Source: Cristatella mucedo (taxonomy: Eukaryota > Bryozoa > Phylactolaemata > Cristatellidae). From it: a stretch of DNA of 55,000 nucleotides. The notes beneath the pieces were generated by a model. The model was not told the DNA's origin. It saw nothing but the letters and a program-made list of their open reading frames with translations, and searched no databases. Position 1 is the first letter of the stretch, and each line of letters starts with the position of its first letter. This document shows positions 1-13,560 of this stretch, one piece after another. Location: the NCBI GenBank assembly GCA_009760855.2, contig WPIO01000098.1:1-55000 (forward strand). Reading direction: 5' to 3'. The translations under genes were made by a program, and so were the position numbers.

Positions 1-1279
1 CGGCAGAACACCCCTCAGCAGCTGCGCGGGAAGCTTCACAAATTCGTTGGCAGCTGAAGCAGTACATCGTTCCCGCCCAGCAGAGTGGCAGTGGCAGCCA
101 CGTTGCAATCGTGACTAGGAAAGCACTCAGTAACACAAAGCAAGGAGGATTCGCAAAATCGACCCATCAGGTAGACGTTGTGGCTAATTTTTTATGGACC
201 CAGGCAAAACGATTTGAGAAGTGCTGTGGTACTTACTTTTAACACAGTGGCAGCGGTTGTAATCAAAGCCGTGATGGGCCCTTCGGCGGTAAGAACTCGA
301 TAGAGGTGCCAATGGTAAGTGACGAGGCAGGATCACAAAATCGGCTGCTACTTCTAATGCATGAATTGAATCGTGGGTTTCACCAGACGATTCGACAGAC
401 CGGTAGGGCCTTGTAGGAGCTGAGACTGAAACTAATAAACTGCTGGTACAGTCGACCAAACAGCTGCTGATTAAGACAAGCAGGTAGAAATACTGTAAGT
501 GGTACTTCGTCTATCAGTAGCAGCAACTGATAATGGGAAAACGACCTAATAACTACGGAAAAAAGGTTGTGAGACGAAAGATCACTTATTTAGCATTAGA
601 AAATGTGGGATTCGATTCAGAGAAGATGATGCCACTGATACAGCCAACAGCTGATTGACCGCCTCTTTTTTCGAAAGTAGCAATGTCACTTTCACACAAA
701 AGGAGGTTTACAGCAACGACAGAAGCAGCAACAGCAAAAACAGCAGTCACAGCAGCAACAGCAGCCACTCTAACACTATCCAATTTCCCGGCTACAATGT
801 ACACAGATATGGCAGGAAATACCCACACGTAGAGGCCAACGGTAGGCAAAGACCCCATAGCAGTGGCCCCAGCAGCTTCAAAAACTCGTTAGCAGCTTAA
901 GCAGTACCTCGTTTCACACGGCAGAGTGGCAGTGGCAGACACGTTGCAAATCGTGACTAAAAATCAATTTGTAGCTGCAAGCAAGGAGCATTCGCAAATC
1001 TACCCATCAGGTAGACGTTGTGGCTAATTTTATCGACCAGTTAGCGATTTGAGAAGTGCTGTGGTAGTTAACTGTGGCAGCAGCTGTAGAGAACGCCGTG
1101 ATGGACCCTATAGCAGTGGTGGACTCGGTGGAGGTGCCAATGGTGGGTGACGAGGCTGAATCACAAAATCGGCTGCCTCTTCCAATGCATAACTGGAACC
1201 GAAGGTTTCACATGACGATACGGCAGACCATAAGGGGCTTGTAGGAGGTAAGACTCAATACGAAGACACTGCTAGCATA

Positions 1280-1979
1280 GTCGACCTAACAGCTGCTGAT
1301 TAAGATAAGCCGGGAAAAATACTGTTAGTGGTACTTCGCCTATCAGTAGCTGCAACCAATACTGGGTAAAAGTCATTGTGACTTGTAAAATATGGCTGTG
1401 ACACGACGGATAAGTCATTTGGCATCAGAGAATGTGCAATCTAATGTTTGAAAGATGATTCGACGAAAACAGCCGAGAGCTGATAGAGTCCCAGCTGGAG
1501 AACATGCGGATATAGCAGGAAGCACCCACAGGTAGTGGCCGACGTTCGGCAGAACACTCCTCAGCAGCTGCAAAGTCAGCTTCACAAAACTTGTTGGCAC
1601 GATAGCAGTGCCTCGTCTGACCCAGCAGAGTGGCAGTGGCAGCCATGCTGGAAATCGTGGCTGGAAAGCACTTTGTGGCAGCAAGGAGGATTCGAAAATT
1701 GACCCATCGAGCAGATGCTGCGGCCAATTTTAGGGACCAGGAGACAAGTTGAGAAGTGCTGCAGGATTTAACTGTGGCAATTGTGATGCAAGCTGCTGAG
1801 AAAGGCCATTCGTCGGTCAAGGGCTCGGTAGAGGAGCCAATGGTGGGTCACAAGGCAGAATCACAAAACTGGTTGCCTCTTCCAATGCATGAATCGAACC
1901 GAGAGTTTTACCAGACGCTACGGCAGACCATAAGGGCCTTATAGGAGCTAAGACTGAACACTAAGAAACTGCCATCACT
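1280..1979. repeat. Deleted B unit lacking the CAG tract
   Basis: A 700 bp unit. Near 1483 the sequence jumps from GAGAGCTGATAG directly to CCAGCTGGAGAACATG. This removes the TTTCGAAAGTAG anchor and the whole CAG/CAA tract present in other B units. The rest of the unit is collinear with them. Confidence 0.85.
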
Positions 1980-2803
1980 GTCGACCTAACAGCTGCTGAT
2001 TAGGACATGCCGGAAGAAAGACTGTAAGTGGTACTTCGTTTTTCAGTAGCTGTAGCGTATGTCGCTAAGAAGTCATTCTGACTTCTAAAAACTGGTTTTG
2101 ACACAACAGATCACTCATTTGGCACCACAGACTGTGCAATCTGATGTTGTAAAGATGATGCGACTGAAACAGCCAAATGCTGATTGACCGCCTCTTTTTT
2201 TGAAATTATCTTAAGTCACTTTCACACTAAAGAAGGCGTAATGCAACAACAGAAGTTGCAACAGCAGCAAAAGCAGCAACAGTGCCAGCTCTCAGAATAG
2301 CGAATTTTCCGGCTAAAAAACATGCGGATATTAAACGAAGCACCCATAGGTTTTGGCCGACGGTCGGCAGCAGACCCATTAGCAGCTGCCCGGGAAGCTT
2401 CACAAAACTCGTTGGCAGCTAAAGCAGTACCTTGCTTCACCCAGCAGAGTGGCAGTGGTAGCCACGTTGCAAATCGTGACTAAAAAGCACTCTGTAACAC
2501 CAAGCAAGGAGGATTCGCAAATCGCCTCTTCAGGTAGATGTTGTGGCTAATTTTATCGACCAGGTGGCGATTTGAGAAGTGCTGTCGTACTTAAGGGTCG
2601 CAACGGCTGTAGAGAAAGCCGCGATGGACCCTTTAGCAGTATAGAACTCGGTAGAGGTGTCAATGGTAGGTGACGAGGCAGGATCACAAAATTGGCTGCC
2701 TCTTCCAATGCATGAATGGAACCGACTTTTTCACCAGACGATACGGCAGACCATAAAGGGCTTGTAGGAGGTGACACTAAATAGTAAGAAACTGCTTGCG
2801 CAA

Positions 2804-3617
2804 TAGACCTAAGATAGCTGATTAAGAGAAGCCGGAAGAAATACTGTTAGTGGTACTTTCGTCTATCAGTAGCTGCAACGTATACTGGGAAAAGGTCATT
2901 GTGACTTGTAAAATATGGCTGTGTCACGACGGATCAGTCATTTGGCATCAGAGAATGTGCAATCTGATGTTTGAATGATGATTCGAAAAAAACAGTCGAG
3001 TGCTGATAGACAACCTCTTTTTTCGAAAGTAGCAAAGTCACTTTCACAGTAAAGAAGGTGTACAGCAACAACAAAAGCTGCAACAGCAGATGCAGCAACA
3101 CCAGCAACTCTGACAGTATCGAATGTCCAGGCTGGAGAACATGCGGATATGGCTGGAAGCACTCACAGGTAGTAGCCGACGGTCGGCAGAACACCCCTCA
3201 GTAGCTGCAAAGCCAGCTTCGCAAAACTTGTTGGCAGCTGCAGCAGTGCCTCGTTTGACCCAGCAGAGTGGCAGTGGAAGCCACTTTGCAAATCGTGGCT
3301 AGAAAGCACTTTGTGGCCGCAAGGTTGATTCGAAAATTGACCCATCGAGCAGAAGCTGCGGCTAATTTTAGGGACCACGAGGCAAGTTGAGAAGTGCTGT
3401 AAGATTTAACTGTGGTAATTGCAATGCAGGCAGCTGAGAAAGGCCCTTGGTCGGTGATGGACTCAGTAGAGAAGCCAATGGTGGGTGACGAGGCAGAATC
3501 ACAAAATTGGCTGCCTCTTCCAATGCATGAATGGAACCGAGAGTTTTACCAAATGATACGTCAAACCATAAGAAGCTTGTAGGAGGTTAGACTCAATACT
3601 AAGCCACTGCTTGCACA
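2804..3617. repeat. Representative B-subtype satellite unit
   Basis: An 814 bp unit. Its boundary copy of GTCGAC is mutated. It has TGTAAAATATGGCTGTG in the central block, the sequence GATAGACAACCTC before the TTTCGAAAGTAG anchor (anchor C at 3024), and a CAG/CAA tract carrying ACCAGCAAC. The downstream block, around CCAGGCTGGAGAACATGCGG, leads to the GCCGACGGTCGGC palindrome at 3175-3187. Other B units (6134, 7790, 18204) are 814-815 bp, so length alone tracks the subtype. Confidence 0.9.
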
Positions 3618-6600
3618 GTCGACTCAACAGCTGCTGATTAAGACAAGCTGGTAGAAATACTGTAAGTGGTTCTTCGTCTATCAGTAGCTGCAGCGTATTT
3701 CCGGAAAAAGTCATTCTGACTTTAAGAAACTGGTTGTGACACGACAGATTACTCATTTGGCATATGAGAATGTGCAATCTGATGATGGAAAGATGATGCG
3801 ACTGAAACAGCCATATGCTGATTGACAGCCTCATTTTTCGAAAGTAGCAAAGTCACTTTCACACTAAAGAACGTTTAAAGCAGAAACAGAAGTTGCAACA
3901 GCAGCAACAGCAGCAGCAACAGCAGCAACAGAAGCAATAGTGGCAACTCTCAGAATTGCAAATATCCCGGATACAGAACATGCGGATATTAAAGGAAGCA
4001 CCCACAGGTAGTGGCCGACGGTCGGCAGAAGGCCCCTCAGCAGCTGCCCGGGAAGCTTCACGAAACTCGTTGGCAGCTGAAGCAGTACCACGTTTTACCC
4101 AGCAGAGTGGCAGTGGCTGCGACGTTGCTAATCGTGACTAAAAAGCACTCTGTAACACCAAGCAAGGAGGATTCGCAAATCGCTCGTTCAGGTGGACGTC
4201 GTGGCTAACTTTATCGATCAGGTGGCGATTTGAGAAGTGCTGTGGTGCTTAACTGTGGCAAAGGCTGTAGAAAAAGCCGTGATGGGCCCATGGGCGGTAA
4301 GAACTCGATAGAGATGCCAATGGTAGGTGACGAGGCAGAATCACAAAATCGGCTGCCTCTTCCAATGCATTAATGGAACCAAGGGTTTCACATGACGATA
4401 CGGCAGACCATAAGGGCCTTGTAGGAGCTGAGACTGAAACCAATGAAACTGCTGGCACAGTCGACCTAACAGCTGCTGATTAAGACAAGCCGGTAGAAAT
4501 ATTGTAATTGGTACTTAGTCTATCAGTAGCTGCAACTGATACTGGGAAAAGGTCCTAATGACATCTGAAAACTGGTTGCGAGACTAATGATCACTTATTT
4601 GGCATCAAAAAATGTGGGATCTGATTCCGGAAAGATTACGTTGCTGATACAGCCAACAGATTAGTAACGGCTTCTTTTTTTGAAAGTAGCAAAGTTACTG
4701 TCACACCAAAGGAGTTGTACAGCAACAACAGAAGCAGCAATAGCAGCAACAGAAGTCACAGCAGCAACAGCAGCAACAGCAGCCACTCTGAGTTATCGAA
4801 TATACCGGCTACAGAACATGTGGATATGGCCGAAAACACGCACGTATAGAGGCCGAAGGTCGACAAAAGACCCCTTACCAGCGGCCCGAGCAGCTTCAAA
4901 AAACTCGTTGAAAGCTGCAGCAGGGGCCTCGTTTCATACGGCAGAGTTGCAGTGGGAGCCACGTTGCAAATCTGACTAGAAAGCACTTTGTAACACCAAG
5001 CAAGGAGGATTCGCAAATCGACCCATATAGTAGAAGTTGTTGCTAATTTTACCGACCAGGTGGCCATGTGAGAAGTGCTGTGGTACTTGACTGTGGCAGC
5101 AGCTGTAGAGAAATCGGTGATGGTACCTTTGGCAGTGGAGGACTAGGTAGAGGTGCCAATGGTAGGTGACAAGGCAGACTCACAAAGTCGGCTGCCTCTT
5201 CCTATGAATGATTGGAACCAAGGGTTTTACCAGACGATACGGCAGACCATAAGGGTCTTATAGGAGCTAAGACTGAACACTAAGAAACTGCCAGCACTGT
5301 CGACCTAACAGCTGCTGATTAGGACATGCCGGAAGAAAGACTGTGAGTGGTACTTCGTCTGTCAGTAGCTGCAGCGTATGTCACTAAGAAGTCATTCTGA
5401 CTTCTAAAAACTGGTTTTGACCCAACAGATCACTCATTTGGCATCATAGACTGTGCAATCTGATGTTGTGAAGATGATGCGACTGAAACAGCCAAATGCT
5501 GATTGACCGCCTCTTTTTTTGAAAGTATCTTCAGTCACTTTCACACTAAACAAGGCGTAAAGCAACAACAGAAGTTGCAACAACAGCAGCAACAGCAGCA
5601 ACAGCAGCAACAGTGCCAGCTCTCAGAATAGCGAATTTCCCGGATACAAAACACGCTGCTATTAAACTAAGCAACCACAGGTTTTGGCCGACGGTCGGCA
5701 GCAGACCCATTAGCAGCTGCCCGGGAAGCTTCACAAAACTCGTTGGCAGCTAAAGCAGTACCTCGTTTCACCCAGCAGAGTGGCAGTGGCAGCCACGTTG
5801 CAAATCGTGACTAGAAAGCACTTTGTAACACCAAGCAAGGAGGATTCGCAAATCGCTCGTTCAGGTAGACGTTGTGGCTAACTTTATCGATCAGGTGGCG
5901 ATTTGAGAAGTGCTGTGGTACTTAACTGTGGCAGCGGCTGTAGAGAAAGCCGTGATGGACCGTTTGGCAGTGGAGGACTCGGTAGAGGTGCCAATGATAG
6001 GTGACGAGGCTGAATCACAAAATCGGCTGCCTCTTCTAATGCATAAATGGAACCGAAGGTTTCACATGACGATACGGCAGACCATATGGGCATTGTGAGA
6101 GCTGAGACTGAAAACTATGAAACTGCTAGCACAGTCGACCTAACAGCCGCTGATTAAGACAAGCCGGAAGAAATACTGTTTGTGGTATTTCGTCTATCAG
6201 TAGCTGCAAAGTATACTTGGAAAAAGTCATTCTGACTTGTAAAATATGGCTGTGACACCACGGATTAGTCATTTGGCATCTGAGAATGTGCAAACTAATG
6301 TTTAAAAGATTATTAGTCGAAAACAGCCGAGAGCTGACAGACAACAACTTTTTTCGAAAGTAGCAAAGTCTTTTTCACAGTAAAGAAGGTGTACAGCAAC
6401 AACAAAAGCAGCAACAGCAGCAGCAGCAACATCAGCAACTCTGACACTATCGAATGTCCAGGCTGGAGAACATGCGGATATGGCAGGAAGCACCCACAGG
6501 GAGTGGCCGACGGTCGGCAGAACCCACCTCAGCAGCTGCAAAGCCAGCTAAAGAAAACTTGTGGGCAGCTGCAGCTGTGCCTCGTTTAACCCAGCAGAGT

Positions 6601-8604
6601 GGCCGTGGCAGCCACGTTGCAAATCGTTGCTAGAAAGCACTTTGTGACTGCACCGAAGATTAAAAATTGAACCATCGAGCAGATGCTACGGCTAATTTTA
6701 GGGACCAGGAGGCAAGATGAGAAGTGCTGCAGGATTAAACTGTGGCAATTGCAATGCAGGCAGCTGAGAAAGGCCCTTGGTCGGTGATGGACTCAGTAGA
6801 GAAGCAAGTGGTGGGTGACGAGGCAGAATCACAAAATTGGCTGCCTCTTCCAATGCATGAATGGAACCGAGAGTTTCACCAGGCGATACGGCAGACCATT
6901 ATGGGCTTGTAGGAGTTGAGACTGAAAACTAAGAAACTGCTAGGGCAGTCGACCTAACAGCTGCTGATTAACACAAGCTGGTAGAAATACTGTAAGTGGT
7001 ATTTCGTCTATCAGTAGCTGGAGCGTATGTCGGGAAAAAGTCATTCTGACTTTTAAAACTGGTTGTTACACGACCGATCACTCATTTGGCATCAGAGAAT
7101 GTGCAGTCTGACGTTGGAAAGATGATGCGACTGAAACAGCCAAATGCTGATTGATCGCCTGTTCTATCGAAACTAGCAAAGTCACTTTCACACTAAACAA
7201 GATTTAAAGCAGCAACAGAAGTTGCAACAGCTGCAACAGCAGCAGCAGCAGCAGCAACAGAAGCACTAGTGGAAACTCTGAGAATAGCGAATGTCCAGGC
7301 GACAGAACATGAGGATGTTAAAGGAAGCAGCCACAGGTAGTGGCCGACGGTCGGCAGAAGACCCCTCAGCAGCTGCCCGCGAAGCTTCACAAAACTCGTT
7401 GGCAGCTGTAGCAGTACCACGTTTCACCCAGCAGAGTGGCAGTGGCAGCCGCGTTTCAAATCGTGACTAGAAAGCACTCTGCAACACCAAGCAAGGAGGA
7501 TTCGCAAATCGCCTCTTCAGGTAGATGTTGTGGCTAATTTTATCGACCAGGTGGCGATTTGAGAAGTGCTGTCGTACTTAAGGGTCGCAACGGCTGTAGA
7601 GAAAGCCGCGATGGACCCTTTAGCAGTATAGAATTCGGTAGAGGTGTCAATGGTAGGTGACGAGGTAGGATCACAAAATTGGCTGCCGCTTCCAATGCAT
7701 GAATGGAACCGACTGTTTCACCAGACGATACGGCAGACCATAAGGGGCTTGTAGGAGGTGACACTCAATAGTAAGAAACTGCTTGGGCAGAAGACCTAAG
7801 ATAGCTGATTAAAAGAAGCCGGAAGAAATACTGTTAGGGGTACTTTCGTCTATCAGTAGCTGCAACGTATACTGAGAAAAAGTCATTGTGACTTGTAAAA
7901 TATGGCAGTGAAACGACAGATCAGTCATTTGGCATCAGAGAATGTGCAATCTAATGTTTGAATGATGATTCGAATAAAGCAGCCGAGTGCTGATAGACAA
8001 CCTCTTTTTTTGAAAGTAGCAAAGTCACTTTCACAGTAAAGAAGGTGTACAGCAACAACAGAAGCAGCAACAGCAGATGCAGCAACACCAGCAACTCTGA
8101 CAGTATCGAATGCCGAGACTGGAGAACATGCGGATATGGCTGGAAGCACTCACAGGTAGTAGCCGACGGTCGGCAGAACACCCCTCAGTAGCTGCAAAGC
8201 CAGCTTCGCAAAACTTGTTGGCAGCTGCAGCAGTGCCTCGTTCGACCCAGCAGAGAGGCAGTGGAAGCCACTTTGCAAATCGTGGCTAGAAAGCACTTGG
8301 TGGCCGCAAGGTTGATTCGAAAATTGACCCATCGAGCAGAAGCTGCGGCTAATTTTAGGGACCACGAGGCAAGTTGAGAAGTGCTGCAGGATTTAACTGT
8401 GGCAATTGCAATGCAGGCAGCTGAGAAAGGCCCTTGGTCGGTGATGGACTCAGTAGAGAAGCCAATGGTGGGTGACGAGGCAGAATCACAAAATTGGCTG
8501 CCTCTTCCAATGCGTGAATAGAACCGAGGGTTTTACCAAACGATACGGCAGACCATAAGAAGCTTGTAGGATGTTATACTCAATACTAAGACACTGCTAG
8601 CACA

Positions 8605-9444
8605 GTCGACTCAACAGCTGCTGATTAAGACAAGCCGGAAGAAATACTGTAAGTGGCGCTTCGTCCATAAGTAGCTGCAACGTATACTGGGGAAAAGTCA
8701 TTGTGACTTCTAAAATATGGCTGTGACACGACAGATCCCTCATTTGGCATCAGAGAATGCGCAATCTGATGATGGAAAGAAGATGCGACTGAAACAGCCG
8801 AATGCTGATTGACCGCCTCATTTTTCGAAAGTAGCAAAGTCACTTTCACACTAAAGAACGTTTAGAGCAGAAACAGAAGTTGCAACAGCAGCAACAGCAG
8901 CAACAGCAGCAACTGAAGCACTAGTGGAAACTCTGAGAATAGCGAATGTCCAGGCTACAGAACATGAGGATATTAAAGGAAGCAGCCACAGGTAGTGGCC
9001 GACGGTCGGCAGAAGACCCCTCAGCAGCTGCACGGGAAGCTTCACAAAACTCGTTGGCAGCTGAAGCAGTACCAAGTTTTACCCAGCAGAGTTGCAGTGG
9101 CAGCCACGTTGCAAATCGTGACTAAAAAGCACTCTGTAACACCAAGGAAGGAGGATTCGAAAATCGCCCCTTCAGGTAGACGTTGTGGCTAATTTTATCG
9201 ACCAGGTGGCGATTTGAGAAGTGCTGTGGTGCTTAACTGTGGCAACGGCTGTAGAAAAAGCCGTGATGGTCCCTATGGAAGTGGAGGACTCGGTAAAGGC
9301 TACAATGGTAGGTGACGAGGCAGGATAACCAAATTTGCTGCCTCTTGCATTGCATGAATGGAACCGACTGTTTCACCAGACGATGCGGCAGACCATAAGG
9401 GGCTTGTAAGAGGTGAGACTCAATAGTAAGAAACTGCTAGGGCA
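8605..9444. repeat. Representative D-subtype satellite unit with mapped palindromes
   Basis: An 840 bp unit. In order it carries AAGTCA-TTG-TGACTT at 8695-8709, the TTTTTCGAAAGTAGC anchor near 8826, AAAGT-C-ACTTT at 8836-8846, a CAG/CAA tract at about 8872-8914, GCCGAC-G-GTCGGC at 8998-9010 and GTGGC-A-GCCAC at 9097-9107. All four are perfect inverted repeats with loops of 1 to 3 bases. The same four positions recur, with few changes, in most full-length units. Confidence 0.9.
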
Positions 9445-10282
9445 GTCGACCTAACAGCTGCTGATAGAGACAAGCTGGTAGAAATACTGTAAGTGGTACT
9501 TCGTCTATCCGTAGCTGCAACTGATACTGGGAAAACGTCCCAATGACATCTGAAAAGTGGTTGTGAGACTCAAGATCACTTATTCGACGTCAAAAAATGT
9601 GGGATCCGATTCTGGAAAGATTATGCCGCTGATACAGCTAACAGCTTAGTGACCGACTCTTTTTTCGAAAGTAGCAAAGCAACTTTCACACCAAAGGAGG
9701 TGTACAGCAACAACAAAAGCGGTAACAGCAGCAACAGCAGTGACAGCAGCAACAGCAGTAACAGCAGCCACTCTGACAGTATCGATTATCCCGGCTACAA
9801 AACACCCGGATATGGCCGAAAACTCGCACATATAGAGGCCGACGGTCGGCAAAAGACCCCTTACCAGCGGCCCCAGCAGCTTCACCAAACTCGTTGAAAG
9901 CTGCAGCAGAGGCCTCAATTCACCCGGCAGAGTGGCAGTGGCAGCCACGTTGCAAATCTAACTAGAAAGCACTTTGTAACACCAATCAAGGAGAATTCAC
10001 AAATCGCCTCTTGAGGTAGACGTTGCGGCAAATTTTATTGACCAGGTGGCGATTTGAGAAGTGCTGTGGTACTTCACTGTGGCAGCGGCTGTAGAGTAGG
10101 CCGTGATGGACCCTTTGGCAGTGGAGGACTCGGTGGAGGTGCCAATGGTAGGTGACGAGCCTGAATCACAAAATCGGCTGCCTCTTCCAATGCATGAATG
10201 GAACCAAGGGTTTCACCATCGATACAGCAGACCATAAGGGCTTGTAGGAGGTGAGACTCAATAGTAATAAACTTCTAGGGCA
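9445..10282. repeat. Representative C-subtype satellite unit
   Basis: An 838 bp unit. It is marked by CAACTGATACTGGGAAAACG, GGGATCCGATTCTGGAAAG and CTTAGTGACCGACTC, and by a long CAG tract interrupted by GTGACAGC and AGTAACAGC. The AAGTCA/TGACTT palindrome of the A, B and D subtypes is lost in this subtype because the left arm is changed. Its downstream block carries GGCTGTAGAGTAG, an in-frame stop in the small recurrent frame discussed under findings. Confidence 0.9.
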
Positions 10283-11965
10283 GTCGACCTAACTGCTGCT
10301 GATTAAGATAAGCTGGTGGAAATACTGTAAGTGGTACTTCGTCTATCTGTAGCTGCAGCGTATGTCGCTATGAAGTCATTCTGACTTATAAAAACTGGTT
10401 GTGACACGACAGATCACGCATTTGGCATCACAGAATGTGCAATCTGATGTTTTGAAAGATGATGCGACTGAAAACAGCCGAGATGCTGACTGACAACTTC
10501 TTTTTTTTCGAAAGTAGCAAAGTCACTTTCACACTGAAGAAGGTGTAAAGCAACAACAGAAGTTGCAACAGTAGCAACAACAGCAGCAGCAACAGCAGCA
10601 ACAGTGCCAGCTCTCAGAATAGCGAATGTCCAGGCTACAAAACATGCGGATATTAAACGAAAGCACCCACAGGTAGTGGCCGACGGTCGGAAGAATACCC
10701 CTTAGCAGCTGCAAAGCCAGCTTCGCAAAACTTGTTGGCAGCTGCAGCACAGCCTTGTTTGACCCAGCAGAGTGGCAGTGGCAGCCGCGTTGCAAATCGT
10801 GGCTAGAAAGCAGTTTGTGGCCAAGCAGGAGGATTCGAAAATCGCTCGTTCGAGCAGACGCTGCGGCTAATTTTATCGACCACGAGGCGATTTGAGAAGT
10901 GCTGTGGTATTTAACTGTGGCAATTGGTTGTAGAGGCAGCTGAGAAAGGCCCTTCGTCGGTGAAGAACTCGGTAGAGGAGCCAATGGTGGGTGACGAGGC
11001 TGAATCACAAAATCGGCCGCCTCTTCCAATGCATGAAAGGAACCAAGGGTTTCACATGACGATACGGCAGACCATTAGTGGCTTGTAGGACGTAAGACTC
11101 AATACTAAGACACTGCTAGCACAGTCGACCAAACATCTGCTGAATAAGACAAGCCGGAAGAAATACTGTTAGTGGTACTTCGTCCATAAGTAGCTGCAAC
11201 GTATACTGGGGAAAAGTCATTGTGACTTCTAAAATATGGCTGCGAAACGACAGATCCCTCATTTGGCATCAGAGAATGTGCAATCTGATGATGGAAAGAA
11301 GATGCGACTGAAACACCCGAATGCTGATTGACCGCCTCTTTTTTCGAAAGTAGCAGAGTCACTTTCACACTAAAGAAGGTTTAAAGCAGCAACAGAAGTT
11401 GCAACAGCAGCAACAGCAGCAGCAACAGCAGCAACTGAAGCACTAGTGGAAACTCTGAGAATAGCAAATGTCCAGGCTACAGAACATGAGGATATTAAAG
11501 GAAGCAGCCACAGGTAGTGGCCGACGGTCGGCAGAAGACCCCTCAGCAGCTGCCCGCGAAGCTTCACAAAACTCGTTGGCAGCTGAAGCAGTACCACGTT
11601 TCACCCAGCAGAGTGGCAGTGGCAGCCACGTTGCAAATCCTGACTAGAAAGCACTCTGTAACACCAAGCAAGGAGGATTCGCAAATCGACCCATCAGGTA
11701 GATGTTGTGGCTAATTTTATGGACCAGGAGACGATTTGAGAAGTGCTGTGGTACTTTGCTGTGGCACCGGCTGTGGAGAAAGCCTTGATGGGCCCTTTGG
11801 CGGTCGAGGAATTGGTGATGGTGCCAATGCTAGATGACGACGCCGAATCTCAAAATCGGCTGCCTATTCCAACGCATGAATGGAACCAAAGGTTTTGCCA
11901 GACGATACGGCAGATTGATAGGGCCTTGTAGGAGCTGAGACTGAAACTAAGACACTGCTGGTACA

Positions 11966-12716
11966 GTCGACGAAACAGCTGCTGATTAAGACAAGCTGGT
12001 AGAAATACTGCAAGTGGTACGTCGTCTATCAGTAGCTGCAACTGATACTGGGAAAACGTCCCAATGACATCTGAAAAGGGGTTGTGAGACTCAAGATCAC
12101 TTATTTGGCATCAAAAAATGTGGGATCCGATTCTGGAAAGATTATGCCGCTGATACAGCCAGCAGCTTAGTGACCGACTCTTTTTTCGAAAGTAGCAAAG
12201 TCACTTTCACACCAAAGGAGGTGTACAGACACAACAGAAGCGGTAACAGCAGCAACAGCAGTGAAAGCAGCAACAGCAGTAACAGCAGCCACTCTGACAG
12301 TATCGATTATCCCGGCTACAGAACACGCGGATATGGCCGAAAACTCGCACATATAGAGGCCGACGGTCGGCAAAAGACCCCTTACCAGCGGCCCCAGCAG
12401 CTTCACCAAACTCGTTGAAAGCTGCAGCAAAGGCCTCAATTCACCCGGCAGAGTGGCAGTGGCAGCCACGTTGCAAATCTGACTAGAAAGCACTTTGTAA
12501 CACCAAGCAAGGGGAATTCACTAATCGCCTCTTCAGGTAGACGTTGCGGCAAATTTTATTGACCAGGTGGCGATTTGAGAAGTGCTGTGGTACTAGAATC
12601 ACAAAATCGGCTGCCTCTTCCAATGCATGAATGGAACCAAGGGTTTCACCAGACGATACAGCAGACCATAAGGGCTTGTAGGAGGTGAGACTCAATAGTA
12701 ATAAACTTCTAGGGCA
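11966..12716. repeat. C unit with ~88 bp deletion outside the CAG tract
   Basis: A 751 bp unit. Near 12594 GCTGTGGTACT joins directly to AGAATCACAAAATCGG, losing the segment that usually runs from the ACTGTGGCAGC block to GACGAGGC. The CAG tract (12226-12300) is intact, so this is one of the deletions not associated with it. Confidence 0.85.
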
Positions 12717-13560
12717 GTCGACCTAACTGCTGCTGATTAAGATAAGCTGGTGGAAATACTGTAAGTGGTACTTCGTCTATTTGTAGCTGCAGCGTATGTC
12801 GCTATGAAGTCATTCTGAATTATAAAAACTGGTTGTGACACGACAGATCACGCATTTGGCATCACAGAATGTGCAATCTGATGTTGTAAAGATGATGCGA
12901 TTGAAACAGCCAAATGCTGACTGACTGCCTCTTTTTTCGAAAGTATCTTTAGTCAGTTTCACACTGAAGAAGGTGTAAAGCAACAACAGAAGTTGCAACA
13001 GTAGCAACAACAGCAGCAGCAGCAGCAACAGCAGCAACAGTGCCAGCTCTCAGAATAGCGAAATTCCCGGATACAAAACATGCGGATATTAAACGAAGCA
13101 CCCACAGGTTTTGGCCGACGGTCGGCAGCAGACCCATTAGCAGCTGCCCGGGAAGCTTTACAAAACTCGTTGGCAGCTGAAGCAGTACCTCGTTTCACCC
13201 AGCAGAGTGGCAGTGGCAGCCACGTTGCAAATCGTGACAAGAAAGCACTTTGTAACACCAAGCAAGGAGGATTTGCAAATCGCTCGTTCAGGTGGACGTT
13301 GTGGCTAACTTTATCGATCAGGTGGCGATTTGAGAAGTGCTGTGGTAATTAACTGTGGCAGTGGTTGTAGAGAAAGCCGTGATGGACCCTTTGGCAGTGG
13401 AGGACTCGGTAGAGGTGCCAATGGTAGGTGACGAGGCTGAATCACAAAATCGGCCGCCTCTTCCAATGCATGAAAGGAACCAAGGGTTTCACATGACGAT
13501 ACGGCAGACCATTAGTGGCTTGTAGGACGTAAGACTCAATACTAAGACACTGCTAGCACA
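12717..13560. repeat. Representative A-subtype satellite unit
   Basis: An 844 bp unit with CAGCGTATGTCGCTATGAAG, TATAAAAACTGGTTGTGACA and ACTGACTGCCTC before the anchor at 12938. The CAG/CAA tract contains GAAGTTGCAACAGTAGCAAC. The tract length varies among A units because the CAGCAGCAACAG motif expands and contracts, which explains most of the 824-860 bp length range. Confidence 0.9.

Noticed and set aside
655-900. Ser/Asn-rich frames (SNNSSNSSNSS) recurring near each CAG tract, also at 9649, 12170, 15928, 21497 and 23840
   Set aside because: They are translations of the CAG/CAA tract in one phase. The frames end soon after, have no conserved start context, and the tract length varies freely by non-coding indels between units.
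10529-11029. 166-codon open frame on the minus strand in the satellite, the longest frame in the array
   Set aside because: It has Cys/Leu runs from the CAG tract, is not shared by other A units, and shows no domain; it is open by chance in one unit.
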